Of a stretch of DNA of 54,103 nucleotides, positions 26,953 to 37,800 are shown in pieces (within the stretch, counting starts at the first letter, position 1; every line of letters starts with the position of its first letter). Both the position numbers and the translations under genes were made by a program. The stretch is from the NCBI RefSeq assembly GCF_001467745.1, contig NZ_LNYG01000013.1:1650939-1705041 (forward strand), written 5' to 3'. This DNA is from Legionella jamestowniensis. GTDB taxonomy: Bacteria > Pseudomonadota > Gammaproteobacteria > Legionellales > Legionellaceae. The notes beneath the pieces were generated by a model. That model saw nothing but the letters and a program-made list of their open reading frames with translations, searched no databases and was not told the origin of the DNA.

Positions 26953-27910
26953 GTGAAATAACTTCTTGTTGCTCTTCAAAACGGATTTGTTGCGGGTGTT
27001 CTAATAAAACACTCGCAGCAATGAGGAACTGATTATTCCCAAGCGGGCAGAAATCAACCAATTCTCCAACCTCAACTTGTCCATGACTATCCAATAATCG
27101 TTTACCTGCAAACAAAGGCGCTGAAGATTCAAGAGTAAACAATCGTAAGCCATGTTTTAATTTTGCCCTATAATGAGTTCGGGCAATAATTTCTTGTCCT
27201 TTATAGCAGCCTTTGTCAAAACTTAAATAATCAGACTGGTGTAAATCAAGGCGGTGTGGCAGAAATAAACCTCTGGTCTCGGGATAGATTTGGATCTGCT
27301 TTTGCTTAAGCATTTGATAATGCCATGGCAATGAACCATGGTATTGATTGGCTTTGACAAAAGGCTCAATAAATCGATTTGCATACTCACTACTGAGGAT
27401 AAAGATGTAATAGTTTGGGTAAACACAGTAACAATAGAATGTGGCTGTGCCTAATGCTGACAGAGGTTTTAAAGATAGAAGGGCATGCTCAGGTAGTAAA
27501 TCGCTCGGGTTTGACAAATAGAAACCATAGATTCGAATTGCGTCATCTGGTTCGATAGTTACTTTGGATAACATCGCTGTTTTAAGCAGCGAAGTTTGTG
27601 TTTCCAGCAGTATATCGTTGGGTAAAACCAATTGAAAATGTTGCCAATAAATAACGTCTGGTAAGCTCAGAATCCTTCCTTTTAAATTGCATTGGGCACC
27701 CTGGCGCATAGTAGTTGGGTTTACTTTGCGTAAATCGCAGGTTAATTGACCCTGTAAGAACTCTTGCGCGCGTTCCCCTTCCAATCGCAGAATTCCAAGA
27801 TGTGATAATTCAAATAAATGATTTTTCGATTGCTCTAGCTTAAAATTATTTTCCAGAGGGTAATCATAAGTATATGGACGTTGATTAATTGGGTAATTGG
27901 CTAAATTCAT
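26939..27910 (-). CDS. ygfZ: YgfZ, folate-binding Fe-S cluster assembly/repair protein
   Basis: 323-residue GcvT-like protein. The invariant YgfZ signature KGCYKGQE is at residues 233-240, with HYRAKLKHGL following, and LGILRLEGERAQEFLQGQLT at about 38-57 is the usual opening. YgfZ uses folate to support Fe-S proteins such as MiaB and succinate dehydrogenase. I set the start at the ATG of MNLANYPINQ; the longer frame adds 50 unrelated residues. It is transcribed divergently from sdhE with 73 bases between starts. This pairing is fitting, since SdhE matures the flavin subunit of succinate dehydrogenase. Confidence 0.9.
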   Translation of the reverse strand: MNLANYPINQRPYTYDYPLENNFKLEQSKNHLFELSHLGILRLEGERAQEFLQGQLTCDLRKVNPTTMRQGAQCNLKGRILSLPDVIYWQHFQLVLPNDILLETQTSLLKTAMLSKVTIEPDDAIRIYGFYLSNPSDLLPEHALLSLKPLSALGTATFYCYCVYPNYYIFILSSEYANRFIEPFVKANQYHGSLPWHYQMLKQKQIQIYPETRGLFLPHRLDLHQSDYLSFDKGCYKGQEIIARTHYRAKLKHGLRLFTLESSAPLFAGKRLLDSHGQVEVGELVDFCPLGNNQFLIAASVLLEHPQQIRFEEQQEVISLTNF

Positions 27911-27983
27911 TTTATAGTCGAGTTGATTGCGATAGTGATGAAGTTTAGTGTAACATCGCCTTGTTTGACAATCCGGTAATACA

Positions 27984-28238
27984 ATGATTACTCGTTCAAG
28001 AAAAGCAAAATTTCTTTGGCACTGTAGACGAGGGATGCTCGAATTAGATTTAATTCTCACTCGTTTTGCTAATACTTATTTAGATACACTGACCGATAAA
28101 CAACTTACTGCATTTGATAAATTGTTAGGCTGTATTGATCCTGAACTTTATAGTTGGTTAATGGGCTATGAAAGTCCAATTGATAAGGAATTGGTTGAAA
28201 TTGTTGAGTTTATCAAATTGCACGATCAATTTCGGTAA
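27984..28238 (+). CDS. sdhE: FAD assembly factor SdhE
   Basis: 84-residue all-helical protein that promotes covalent FAD attachment to succinate dehydrogenase and fumarate reductase. The family's RGMLELD motif is at residues 16-22, and the length fits. The C-terminal helices read DKQLTAFDKLLGCIDPELYSWLMG, split by the usual D-P turn. It is divergent from ygfZ and overlaps the membrane gene downstream. Confidence 0.93.
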   Translation: MITRSRKAKFLWHCRRGMLELDLILTRFANTYLDTLTDKQLTAFDKLLGCIDPELYSWLMGYESPIDKELVEIVEFIKLHDQFR

Positions 28239-28620
28239 ATCCCGGCATTTCTTGTGTATAGCTGGAGTAATTTATAGCTGTACTCTGCTAATGTTGTTTA
28301 ACTGCCATTGGTCGATAGTGATTAAATTGATGATAGGTCTTCTTTTACTGATTCAAGTCGCTGCTATTCTCACCAATCCTACTCCTAATCCTCAGTTGCT
28401 GCAGTTAACTTTCATGAATAAACAGTGGCTATTGTACAAGCGGAACTGTTCTGAGCCACTTGTTTATGAAACAATTCGCATCATTATTCATACTAAATTA
28501 TTTTTTCTACTGGAACTGCAAACTACTGGTAAAGGACGGCTTGTCATTATTTTCTCGGATCAAATCAACGATGCTACTATTAGACAATTGAAATTATATG
28601 AGAAATGTATTCAGGTTTAA
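28168..28620 (+). CDS. ygfX: YgfX-like membrane protein
   Basis: Small membrane protein in the position where YgfX (CptA) normally follows SdhE. Two adjacent membrane helices (FLCIAGVIYSCTLLMLFN and a KLMIGLLLLIQVAAIL helix) are followed by a soluble beta domain, the YgfX layout. The longest frame starts at an ATG deep inside sdhE, a 71-base overlap. No better ATG exists before the first helix, so a TTG or a coupled internal start remains possible and the N terminus is uncertain. The C-terminal GKGRLVIIFSDQI strand fits the family. The function, reported elsewhere as envelope or cell-shape related, is not settled. Confidence 0.65.
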   Translation: MKVQLIRNWLKLLSLSNCTINFGKSRHFLCIAGVIYSCTLLMLFNCHWSIVIKLMIGLLLLIQVAAILTNPTPNPQLLQLTFMNKQWLLYKRNCSEPLVYETIRIIIHTKLFFLLELQTTGKGRLVIIFSDQINDATIRQLKLYEKCIQV

Positions 28621-28939
28621 AATGAATCACAGGGAAAAATCATACTTTGACCGAAATAAAACAAAACGACGACATCCTGAGTATCCAACCACACTGTGGC
28701 AACATCAAAAAAGATGACCGTCATCCCGAACGTAGTGAGGGATCTGACTTATAATGTCTCACTACGTTCGACATGACGTACGTCTTTGGGAGCAAGGCGA
28801 AGGAACTTCTGCAGATAAATTTCGATCTTTAAAAGAAGATTCGTCGCTTTACTCAGGATAATGGTACGAATCAGTTAAAAGAAGATTACCGTAAAAACCT
28901 GTGTTAGAATGCGTTAATAATAATAAAACCCCGACTTTT
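28621..28939. repeat. Intergenic copy of the dispersed palindromic element
   Basis: No gene is visible. Arms at 28710-28739 and 28758-28787 are 30 bp each, pair with about five mismatches and enclose an 18-nt loop. The core GAACGTAGTGAG / CTCACTACGTTC pairs perfectly. The short palindrome CCACACTGTGG (28689-28699) precedes the left arm, as in the copy at 42.5 kb. A degenerate half-copy follows to about 28860. The final ~70 bases must hold the ruvB promoter. Confidence 0.75.
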
Positions 28940-29950
28940 ATGCTTGAAAGTGATCGTTTGATAAGTGCAAGTTCAGCAGTATCCGAAGAAGTGCTGGATC
29001 GTGCTATTCGACCTTTAAGTCTGGATGAATATATTGGCCAGGATGCTGTCTGCTCGCAAATGCGTATCTTTATTGATGCCGCCAAAAATCGACGAGATGC
29101 GTTGGATCATGTGCTTATTTTTGGACCTCCCGGTTTAGGTAAAACCACATTGGCAAATATTATTGCCCATGAAATGGGGGTTAATCTACGGCAAACGTCT
29201 GGACCGGTGCTTGAGCGAGCCGGAGATATCGCTGCAATTCTGACCAACCTTCAGGAAAATGATGTTCTGTTTATTGATGAAATACATCGTTTAAGTCCTG
29301 TTATCGAAGAAATTTTATATCCAGCCATGGAAGACTACAAACTGGATATCATGATAGGAGAGGGGCCTGCTGCCCGCTCAATTAAACTTGAATTACCCCC
29401 ATTTACACTCATTGGAGCGACGACAAGAGCAGGATTATTGACTTCTCCGCTAAGGGATCGATTCGGTATCGTGCAGCGTCTGGAATTTTACTCCGTCAAT
29501 GCTTTGCGCCATATTGTATCCCGTTCAGCCAAATTACTAGGAGTAAAGACGGATGAAGAGGGTGCGATAGAAATTGCGATGCGTTCGCGAGGAACCCCTC
29601 GAATTGCAAACCGACTTTTGCGTCGTGTTAGGGATTATGCTGAAGTAAAAGGCAGCGGTATTATTACGCTTGAAATTGCTAAACGCGCCTTGGAAATGCT
29701 GGACGTTGACCAGCATGGTTTTGATTTGATGGACAGGAAATTAATACTTGCAGTGATTGAGCGCTTTGATGGCGGGCCTGTGGGTATTGATAGCATTGCG
29801 GCCGCAATTGGAGAGGAGAAAGGGACAATAGAAGATGTACTGGAGCCTTATTTAATCCAGCAAGGATTTTTAATGCGTACTCCCCGGGGCCGGGTAGCCT
29901 CGCAATTGGCTTATCAACATTTTGGCATTCCTATGGTCGAACAGGAATAG
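28940..29950 (+). CDS. ruvB: Holliday junction branch-migration helicase RuvB
   Basis: 336-residue AAA+ motor that, as a hexamer with RuvA, drives branch migration of Holliday junctions. Walker A is GPPGLGKTT, Walker B is LFIDEIHRL, sensor 1 is GATTRAG and the winged-helix tail ends [10 protein letters not shown] chose the ATG of [10 protein letters not shown], which gives the usual RuvB length; a GTG 13 codons upstream extends the open frame, and neither has a good Shine-Dalgarno. ruvA and ruvC are not upstream, where the repeat element lies. ybgC follows after 6 bases, so ruvB heads the ybgC-tol transcript. Confidence 0.97.
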   Translation: MLESDRLISASSAVSEEVLDRAIRPLSLDEYIGQDAVCSQMRIFIDAAKNRRDALDHVLIFGPPGLGKTTLANIIAHEMGVNLRQTSGPVLERAGDIAAILTNLQENDVLFIDEIHRLSPVIEEILYPAMEDYKLDIMIGEGPAARSIKLELPPFTLIGATTRAGLLTSPLRDRFGIVQRLEFYSVNALRHIVSRSAKLLGVKTDEEGAIEIAMRSRGTPRIANRLLRRVRDYAEVKGSGIITLEIAKRALEMLDVDQHGFDLMDRKLILAVIERFDGGPVGIDSIAAAIGEEKGTIEDVLEPYLIQQGFLMRTPRGRVASQLAYQHFGIPMVEQE

Positions 29951-29956
29951 ATTGTC

Positions 29957-30352
29957 ATGAGCAGTCACCATCATTGCACTATCAGAATATATGCTGCAGA
30001 TACAGACATGATGGGTATTGTTTACCATGCCAATTATTTAAACTTTTTTGAACGGGCAAGGACTGAAATGATACGTGCCTATGGTTTTTCTCTAAGCAAA
30101 TTGGCAACCTACGATTGTCACTTTGCGATTCATAGTGCAAAATTGCGTTATTTAGCGCCTGCTCGTCTGGATGATTTGTTAACTGTCGTTTCCAGAATTG
30201 CTGAGAAGTCGTCCTGTAGTTTAGTATTTGATCAAATTATTTATAACCAGGATAATAAAGAGCTTTGTCATGGCTTAATTCAAATAGTTTCCATCGATGG
30301 GCGAATGAAGCCTAAGCGGATACCTGAAAATTTGTTTGAAGTTGAAATTTGA
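29957..30352 (+). CDS. ybgC: Tol-Pal-associated acyl-CoA thioesterase YbgC
   Basis: 131-residue hot-dog-fold thioesterase. The motif DTDMMGIVYHANYLNFFERA at 15-34 carries the catalytic Asp (D17) and the conserved His (H24). YbgC cleaves acyl-CoA or acyl-ACP and is nearly always the first gene of the tol-pal cluster, as here, where tolQ follows about 105 bases on. Confidence 0.94.
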   Translation: MSSHHHCTIRIYAADTDMMGIVYHANYLNFFERARTEMIRAYGFSLSKLATYDCHFAIHSAKLRYLAPARLDDLLTVVSRIAEKSSCSLVFDQIIYNQDNKELCHGLIQIVSIDGRMKPKRIPENLFEVEI

Positions 30353-30458
30353 ATTGTTAAAATTGTTGTCATTATGCAGTATAACTGGCTTCTAGCCTGT
30401 TCACCACGAGTGGTGATGTATTGAATGCCTGGATAAACAAAATTAGTTGGAGGACAAA

Positions 30459-31133
30459 GTGGGTAGCCATGCCAGTGTATTAGGTTATTTTATGCAGGCC
30501 GGTCTGGTTGTTAAGACGGTGATGCTGATTTTGCTTGCGGCATCAATAATATCGTGGACCCTTATTTTGCAAAGGGCGTGGTATTTCAAACGTAAAAAAG
30601 AAGAATGTGAGGCTTTTACCAGACGTTTTTGGGCAAGTAGTGATTTAAGCAAACTCTATGCGGATATTGATAGCAATGTTGATATTCGACAAGGATTAGC
30701 TGCTATCTTTCATGCTGGCTTTAAAGAGTATGTGCGTTCTCGTAAATTAGGTGGCGTAGTCATAGAATCTATCCAACGAGCCATGCAAATAAACCACGCG
30801 AAAGAAGCAGCGAGACTTGAGCAGCATCTTCCTTTTTTTGCTTCTGTTGGGTCTATTGCCCCTTATGTTGGCCTATTTGGTACGGTATGGGGTATTATGA
30901 CTTCCTTCCAGGCATTGGGTCAGGCACAGCAAGCCACCATTGCTATGGTTGCCCCAGGTATTTCTGAAGCATTGGTTGCAACCGCGTTAGGCCTTTTTAC
31001 CGCAATTCCGGCGGTCATTGCCTTTAACCGTTATTCAACACGTGCTAATAATTTACTCGATCGTTATGACTTATTTCAGGAAGAGTTAGTCTCACTTATT
31101 GAGCAGCAGACTGCAGCACCGATAAGGGGATAA
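30459..31133 (+). CDS. tolQ: Tol-Pal system proton channel subunit TolQ
   Basis: 224-residue inner-membrane protein with three transmembrane helices, about residues 10-33, 125-150 and 160-185. The conserved ASVGSIAPYVGLFGTVWG segment lines the proton path with TolR. I set the start at a GTG with GGAGG six bases upstream; the longer frame begins at a TTG that lies over that Shine-Dalgarno and is unlikely. It energises TolA for outer-membrane constriction at division. Confidence 0.95.
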   Translation: MGSHASVLGYFMQAGLVVKTVMLILLAASIISWTLILQRAWYFKRKKEECEAFTRRFWASSDLSKLYADIDSNVDIRQGLAAIFHAGFKEYVRSRKLGGVVIESIQRAMQINHAKEAARLEQHLPFFASVGSIAPYVGLFGTVWGIMTSFQALGQAQQATIAMVAPGISEALVATALGLFTAIPAVIAFNRYSTRANNLLDRYDLFQEELVSLIEQQTAAPIRG

Positions 31134-31138
31134 TTGTC

Positions 31139-31597
31139 ATGTTGAAAAAAAAGCGCTCCTCTTCCAATCCCATCGCTGAAATAAATGTAGTGCCTTACAT
31201 TGATGTTATGCTGGTATTACTCGTTATTTTTATGATTACTGCACCCATGCTAACACAAGGGGTTACCGTTGATCTGCCAAAAGCAGCAAGTCAAACATTA
31301 AAACCATCTGAACGAGAGCCAATTATTGTTTCTGTCAACCAACAAGGCGATTATTTTTTAAATATCAGTAGTACACCTGAAAATCCGATTGAACCAAAAG
31401 CATTAATGGTTCGTGTGGCTGCGGAATTAGAATTGGCTCGTCAAAATAACCAACTTATTAATGTTTTAGTGAAAGGGGACCAGGGTGTTAATTATGGTAA
31501 GGTGGTGGCGGCCATGAGTCTATTGAAACAAGCTGGTGCAGAGCAAGTCGGATTATTAACAGACTCTTCAGATATACCACAGGAGAGTTTCGGATGA
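31139..31597 (+). CDS. tolR: Tol-Pal system protein TolR
   Basis: 152-residue ExbD/TolR family protein. There is one N-terminal membrane helix with the essential proton-carrying Asp in NVVPYIDVMLVLLVIF (about residues 17-32), then a periplasmic domain ending near an EQVGLLTD strand. It pairs with TolQ in the proton-driven motor. The stop overlaps the tolA start (ATGA), so the two are translationally coupled. Confidence 0.95.
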   Translation: MLKKKRSSSNPIAEINVVPYIDVMLVLLVIFMITAPMLTQGVTVDLPKAASQTLKPSEREPIIVSVNQQGDYFLNISSTPENPIEPKALMVRVAAELELARQNNQLINVLVKGDQGVNYGKVVAAMSLLKQAGAEQVGLLTDSSDIPQESFG

Positions 31598-32622
31598 TAA
31601 ATGATGAAAGTTATCGCAAATCATTTTTTATTGCGATAGGTTTGCATGTTTTTTTAGCCTTGTTACTTTTGGTTGAGTCTACCAGCCAACGTCCTGTATT
31701 AATGGCTGCCAAAAATGAACCTAGTAAGGCCTTGCCGGTAGAATCGACTACCCAACCTAAGGAAATTGTTAAAGCCGTTAGTGTCGATAATCAGGAAATC
31801 ATGCAAACTGTTAATCGTTTAAAACAGGAGCGTGCAAATCAATTAAAGGCAGAGCAAGCAAGACAGCAAGCTTTAAAACATCAAGCGGAAATGGCGCGTA
31901 AAGTACGATTGCAAGAACAACAACGCCTGGCAAGACTTAAAGAAGAAGCTGAAAAAATTGCCATTGCACGCAAAAAACAGATTGAGGAAGAACAAAAGCG
32001 ATTAAAACAACTGGCTTTGCAGAAAGAACAAGAAGCGAAACGGCTTGCAGAATTAAAAGAAAAACAACAGCAGTTGCAAAAAAAACAACAGGAAGAAGCT
32101 CAAAAACTTGCACAGTTGAAGAAAAAACAGGCTGAAGAAAAATTAAAGGTCGAGAAAGATAAAATAGAAAAAGAGAAAGCTGAAAAAGCAAAAGAATTGG
32201 CTCGACTCGAAAAGGAGAAGGCTCAAAAGGCAAAAGAAGCTTTAGCACAAGCCGAAAAAGCCAAGGCTGAGAGAGAGCGACAAGCGGCAGCTCAACAGGC
32301 TGCTGAGAATGCCAAACAGGCACATATAGCAGGGGAAGTGGATAAATACAAAGCGTTAATTGTCAATGCAATTAGTCGGCATTGGATTTTACCTGAGAAT
32401 GTTAATCAAGGTTTGTCTAGTCAATTTCGCATCCGATTAGCCCCGGATGGGGCAGTTTTGGAAGTTACTTTAATTCGCAGTAGTGGCGATCCCATTTTAG
32501 ATCGTTCCGCACAAACAGCCATTTATAAAGCATCGCCGCTGCCTGTGCCCAACGATCCAGAAACTTTTGATATATTTCGTGACATCAGTTTAACTGTACG
32601 TCCAGAGAATGTTAGGGGGTAA
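31594..32622 (+). CDS. tolA: Tol-Pal system protein TolA
   Basis: 342-residue TonB-like periplasm-spanning protein with the three TolA domains: a membrane anchor (about 11-29, [19 protein letters not shown]), a long Lys/Ala/Glu/Gln-rich helix (about 65-245), and a globular C-terminal domain. The last contains [30 protein letters not shown] and ASPLPVP. It transmits TolQR motion to TolB and Pal. The second domain is low-complexity, so frames opposite it are compositional artefacts. Confidence 0.95.
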   Translation: MINDESYRKSFFIAIGLHVFLALLLLVESTSQRPVLMAAKNEPSKALPVESTTQPKEIVKAVSVDNQEIMQTVNRLKQERANQLKAEQARQQALKHQAEMARKVRLQEQQRLARLKEEAEKIAIARKKQIEEEQKRLKQLALQKEQEAKRLAELKEKQQQLQKKQQEEAQKLAQLKKKQAEEKLKVEKDKIEKEKAEKAKELARLEKEKAQKAKEALAQAEKAKAERERQAAAQQAAENAKQAHIAGEVDKYKALIVNAISRHWILPENVNQGLSSQFRIRLAPDGAVLEVTLIRSSGDPILDRSAQTAIYKASPLPVPNDPETFDIFRDISLTVRPENVRG

Positions 32623-32624
32623 AA

Positions 32625-33884
32625 GTGTTGATTAAACGTTTAATAACACCACTGTTTTTGTTATTATCGACCACCGTGTGTGCTGTAGATTTAGAGTTAA
32701 CGCAAGGTATTAACTCTGCCCTGCCTATAGGTATTGACTCATTCGGCTCTGACTCCTTTGCACAGCAACTTTCTGGAATTGTCAGTAATGATTTGCAGTT
32801 TTCAGGTCAATTTAAAATTATTTCTTCGCCTGGGCTTAATGGTCAGCCATCCGTTACTAGCTGGCGTCAAGCTGGCGCTGACAGTGTCTTAACAGGTAGT
32901 GTTCGGCGTACTGGTTACAATCGGTATGAAATAAGTTATGAATTGCTTGATGCAGTAGCACAGGGACGCGTTTTATTGTCAAAAAATTATCAAATTAGCA
33001 GTAATGAATTACGGCCACTAGCTCATCATATCAGCGATGAGGTGTATCAAAAATTAACAGGCGAACGAGGTATATTTTCAACTCGAATTGCTTATATCCT
33101 AGTACAACGTAATGGCGATAAAGCGAAGTATTTTCTCGAAGTGGCTGACGTGGATGGCTATAATCCACAAAGTTTGTTGGTTTCTACAGAGCCTATTATG
33201 TCACCAGCCTGGTCTCCTGATGGTCGACAAATTGCGTATGTATCCTTTGAAAAGAAAAAAGCCCAAATATTTACGGTGGATGTAGCAACAGGACGCCGCC
33301 GTCTGGTCACTGATTTTACAGGAATTAATGGTGCCCCTGCATGGTCTGCGGATGGGCGACAGTTAGCAGTCGTATTATCAAAAAGTGGCGCTGCCAAAAT
33401 TTATAGTGTGGATTTAACAACGGGTAATATGAAACAACTGACCTTTGGTGAGGCAATTGATACCGAACCACGTTATTCCCCAGATGGGCGTTCATTGCTT
33501 TTTACTTCAGGAAGAGGTGGGGCGCCTCAAGTTTATCGTTTATCCTTAGCTGATGGCAAAGTGAGTCGAGTCACGTATGAAGGCAACTACAATGCTAGGG
33601 CATCTTATACACCAGATCAAAAATACATAGTGATGCTGCACCGGGAAGACAAAAGCTTTAACATTGCAGTTCAGGATGCGAGTGGACATATTTCCCAGGT
33701 AACATTTGCCCCTATGGATGAATCACCCTCTGTATCACCAAATGGTCGCTTGATTTTATATGCGACTCGCCACAATGAGCAAGGCGTTTTAGGGGTTGTA
33801 TCCATTGATGGACGCATTAAAATGCGTCTTCCAGCAAGGGATGGTGATGTACAAGAACCAGCCTGGTCGCCTTACTTAGGATAA
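32625..33884 (+). CDS. tolB: Periplasmic Tol-Pal protein TolB
   Basis: 419-residue periplasmic protein with a signal peptide (residues 1-20, ending TTVCA). It has an N-terminal alpha/beta domain and a C-terminal six-bladed beta-propeller whose repeats read [45 protein letters not shown] and later variants. The start is a GTG after GGGGG. TolB links TolA to Pal and Lpp at the outer membrane. The usual next gene, pal, is missing; a nuclease gene follows after 3 bases instead. Confidence 0.96.
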   Translation: MLIKRLITPLFLLLSTTVCAVDLELTQGINSALPIGIDSFGSDSFAQQLSGIVSNDLQFSGQFKIISSPGLNGQPSVTSWRQAGADSVLTGSVRRTGYNRYEISYELLDAVAQGRVLLSKNYQISSNELRPLAHHISDEVYQKLTGERGIFSTRIAYILVQRNGDKAKYFLEVADVDGYNPQSLLVSTEPIMSPAWSPDGRQIAYVSFEKKKAQIFTVDVATGRRRLVTDFTGINGAPAWSADGRQLAVVLSKSGAAKIYSVDLTTGNMKQLTFGEAIDTEPRYSPDGRSLLFTSGRGGAPQVYRLSLADGKVSRVTYEGNYNARASYTPDQKYIVMLHREDKSFNIAVQDASGHISQVTFAPMDESPSVSPNGRLILYATRHNEQGVLGVVSIDGRIKMRLPARDGDVQEPAWSPYLG

Positions 33885-33887
33885 TGT

Positions 33888-34712
33888 ATGATTAGACGGA
33901 TCTTTTGGAGTTTACTATTAATTTTTGCTATAGCGGGTAATAGTTATAGCTGGAATTCGCTGGGTCACCGTCTGGTGGCCCAAATTGCCTATCATCATCT
34001 TAATTCGCATGCAAAACAGCTGTTAAATCATTACAACCATGCACTTGACAAAGTTTATAGACCGCAGAGTTTGGTTAATGCTGCGGCATGGTTGGACAGC
34101 TTACGTTATCAAAATGACTTATGGATGGGACAAAGACACTATATCGACATTCCTTTTTCAGTTGATGGCACAGAGTTAATTGAACCCTGCGAGATAAATG
34201 CAGTGACAGCCATTGTTTTGGCTAAACAATTGATGCAGGATAGTTCAGTCACCGTGTTTGAAAAAGGTTTTTCTTTGCGCATTTTGCTTCATATCATCGG
34301 CGATATTCATCAGCCTCTCCATGCCGTTAGCCAGTTTAGTATCGCGCATCCTAAAGGTGATAAGGGAGGAAATCTTTTTCCACTAAAGGATAATCCCGTT
34401 GCTACAAACTTACATGCCTATTGGGATAAGGGTGGTGGTTGGTTAAATACAAATAAACATTACAATGCAGCTCAGCTAAGTAAAATCGCACGCCATATAG
34501 AAAAGCATTGGCCGTGTCATTTGCAACAAATGAACCTTGATCCAATGCTTTGGGCACAAGAGTCTCATCAATTAGCGGTGCAAAAAGCCTATCAAATTCG
34601 TCCTGGACAGAGGCCTTCAAACGCTTATCAGCGAATGGTAAAAAATACAGCAGAGCAACGCATCGCTTTAGCCGGTTGTCGTCTGGCAGCATTATTAAAT
34701 CAAATCGCCTAG
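33888..34712 (+). CDS. S1/P1-family zinc nuclease, exported
   Basis: 274-residue exported nuclease. The signal peptide (1-21) ends so that the mature chain begins with W22, whose amino group and carbonyl bind zinc in this family. H27 then sits at mature position 6 exactly as in nuclease P1. Further ligands are D70 (AAAWLDSLR), H84 (RHYIDIP), the HIIGDIHQPLH cluster and LHAYWD. Such enzymes cut single-stranded nucleic acid and remove 3'-phosphates. It is directly behind tolB, so it is likely co-transcribed, though the function is unrelated. The mature N-terminal Trp makes the signal-peptide assignment firm. Confidence 0.9.
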   Translation: MIRRIFWSLLLIFAIAGNSYSWNSLGHRLVAQIAYHHLNSHAKQLLNHYNHALDKVYRPQSLVNAAAWLDSLRYQNDLWMGQRHYIDIPFSVDGTELIEPCEINAVTAIVLAKQLMQDSSVTVFEKGFSLRILLHIIGDIHQPLHAVSQFSIAHPKGDKGGNLFPLKDNPVATNLHAYWDKGGGWLNTNKHYNAAQLSKIARHIEKHWPCHLQQMNLDPMLWAQESHQLAVQKAYQIRPGQRPSNAYQRMVKNTAEQRIALAGCRLAALLNQIA

Positions 34713-34818
34713 TGTCTGTGACACTGCCAATAAATTCAACACTCTGCTTTAACCTTAATATTGGCTTAAGCTTGATAGTCTAAAATTGAGGCCTCAAATT
34801 AGGTTGTTGAGAGGTATC

Positions 34819-37800
34819 ATGGGGCGACGAGTAAAAAACGGTCAATATACATCGTTTGAAGAAAGCAGTTTGTATACGCTGTTAAGTAAATTGAAGCTGA
34901 GTATTCGGGCCTTTAACAATCAACTTTCTACAACTCACCAAGCTGCCAACAGGTCAGTTGAAACAGACTTCACCAAAAATCAATTTGAATCCATTAGCAA
35001 ACTGATTAGCCTACTTGAGAGTATTGGGCAAATATTCACTAATGGCAAAAAGCCTGGATTTCTTGATCTTAGGCATTTAGCAGGCGCTTTAGATCTAGGT
35101 AGTGCCACAAAGGCTTTAAATACCACAAGGTACGTCATCTATCGCCAAATGCTAAAAGAGAAGCTCCCTGGAATTATTAAAAATTGTTACAACAACGCTA
35201 AAAATAGCCCGCCCAACCTGTTTGCCGAAAGTTTTAAAAACCTTCTTAAACAAGAAGTCCAGCAAACCCTGGCAGGACTCCATAAAATTATCCCCGTCAA
35301 AGATATAGCACCCTATCTTTCAGAAATTAACACTATCATCGATGAGTATCCAATAACCAACAAAGGGATGGATGCAAACGAATTTGTTAAACAGTTTAGG
35401 AAAAAATTTTTAAAAGATGACGAAATAATCGAGTTAAAAGTTGCCCATCCTGCTATGTACGAGCTTTTAACGCAAATTTTTATATTTTGTGAAGAAATAC
35501 CAGCCGAATTGGAAGACTTTTTATCATTCCTTGATCCAGCAGCACTTGAGTTTTCTATACCTGGGATTGTAGCGATTTCTCCTGTTAAGAGTGACACGAG
35601 TGATTTTGTGTTTAATTTTGGAAATGGAACAGGGGTAGTAAATTTTGAGCGCCTCTACAGTCAGCATATTAATCACCTACCCTCGCTTCTCTCCGAACAA
35701 TTAGTAAAATATTTTCAGCATTATGGGGATTCATTCCACGTTAAAAGTGAGCGAGCCAAAATGAAGCTTATTTGCACCTTCTTACAAAACGAAAGTGCTT
35801 TATTAAGCGAGAAGGTCAACTCCATTTTAAACGAAACTACTCTTCCCTATGAACATGAGATGGAAAATAACTCAGGTGATGGGGATAATTTAGAGTTAAC
35901 CATTAGCCAGCTTGAAACTGAAGAAACGAGGGTAAGAATTCTTCTTAATGAACTAGCCAGAAGGGATTACAGTTTACCTTTTAATCAATTATTAAAAGAT
36001 CATCCAACACTATTAGAAGAACTTACGTCCAGTCAAAATTTGGACACAAGTTATGCTGGTTCTCCGCTCTCGGATAAAGTGCTTATTGAAGGCCAAAAAA
36101 GTTTTCAATTACTCCCCGTGCAACAGCTCCTTGCAAAAAATGTAGTAGAGCAACAACAGCTACTTCAAACTCATTTGGTACAGATCAAGGATAAAAAAGA
36201 AACATTGGTTCTTCGAGCTCATCAGGAAAGAAATGCTGGGTTCTCGGCTCAATTGGATTTGTTGACGCAAGCCCCATCTGTTCAGTTGCCCACAATATTG
36301 GCTACAGACAGTGTTGCTAATTTAAAGGCTCAGCTTCGAACATTACAGAAATTATCAACGGAGTTGGAAGAAAAACAAAGAACCCTTGATAGTTTGCAAT
36401 TCGAAATAAATAAGACATTTAATTACCCTCATGATTTGCAAATTAAAATTTCGGGTATCTATAGCCATAATAATGAGAAACTTAATCAGGTTAAGCATTC
36501 CATTATTGAAACCCAAAAATTAATTGAAAAACAATTGCGATTAGTATCACGCTATTTAGACCAGGCCGCGTTTGCTGAAAATCATAGTGAACGTTTGAAG
36601 TTACTCAGGGAAAAGCAGGTAGAGCTTAATGAAAAGTATCATGATAAACAACAAATTGAAAAAGAACTGGATTCCCTGCTGGAAGAACAAATCCGATTAA
36701 ACAACGGATCAGAGGACATAAGACAACACCATTTAAATATTACAAATTTTTTAAGTTGTAAAGACAAGTACAAAGAAACGGTGCTTGTCTTTAAGCCGTA
36801 TAGCGAAGAGACATTTGATAACTTATTTGTTGAATCCACATTGCAATCAGATCCTGAAGATACATTGAATTGGTTAGATTCAATTATTAGTGAAGAGGAA
36901 ATATTAAATCAACAAGAACACCTGCTGCGTGCTAAAATAGAAAAGCTGCAAACAGAAAGTAAAATTCTAGTTGTCCTTTATCAAAAACTAGAAACAATGA
37001 AAAAAGAAAGCAGTAAGATTGGGCTACACTCAATAATTACTTCCCTTAAAAAAGACCCTCTTAATGAAATTCTTCAATCAGTGGAACTGAAAGAATTAGC
37101 AAAAATTTATAGCGTTCCCTCAATGGTTATTGCATTAATGAAATTGCTAACTATTCATTCGGAAAATGAACTACGATCGTTGTTTGTTGGTGACTTGGAA
37201 TCTGTTCTTAATCATATACAAGCCCGACAAACAGATATCAGCGAGGAAATTAGAGGCTTAAAAATTATTCAACAAAATATTAAAGAAAATAGAGGGAAAC
37301 TTGATGACATCAAAGTCCCACTCAGTGAAATCGTGGAGACACATCAATGTTTGGCCACTAGAAGAGACCGGTTGAATAAGGAAATCGAAGTAAAGCAACA
37401 AAAGTTAACAGAAATTCATGTACTTGAAGTCGAGGTTTCAATTCTCGGAAAAATTAATGAGTTACTTGATCGGAATCAACAGTTAAGTGAATTAATTAAT
37501 TCTGAAACTGTAGAGTTAGAGAAAGCCGAGAGTGGATTAAAGGATCTTATTGGAGAGACAGTCGAATTAAATCTATTGGTAGAAAGTTCTGGAAATTCTG
37601 AGAATTATGGACAGGCGGTAGCGATCATTCGTTCTCAGCACCTTACAGCTACACAACGAATAATTACTTTAAGAAAGCAAATAATTGCTGAAAAAATTCA
37701 AAGAATTAATGTAGAACCGCTAATTACTGCTAGGTGCCAAGATCAATACTCTCTATTTGTAGCGGCATTAGAAGAGTTAGTTGTAATTAGAAAGTTAATT

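Noticed and set aside
31937-32323. 128-codon frame opposite tolA
   Set aside because: It is a compositional artefact of the Lys/Glu/Gln-rich tolA helix, giving a Leu/Phe-rich antisense reading.
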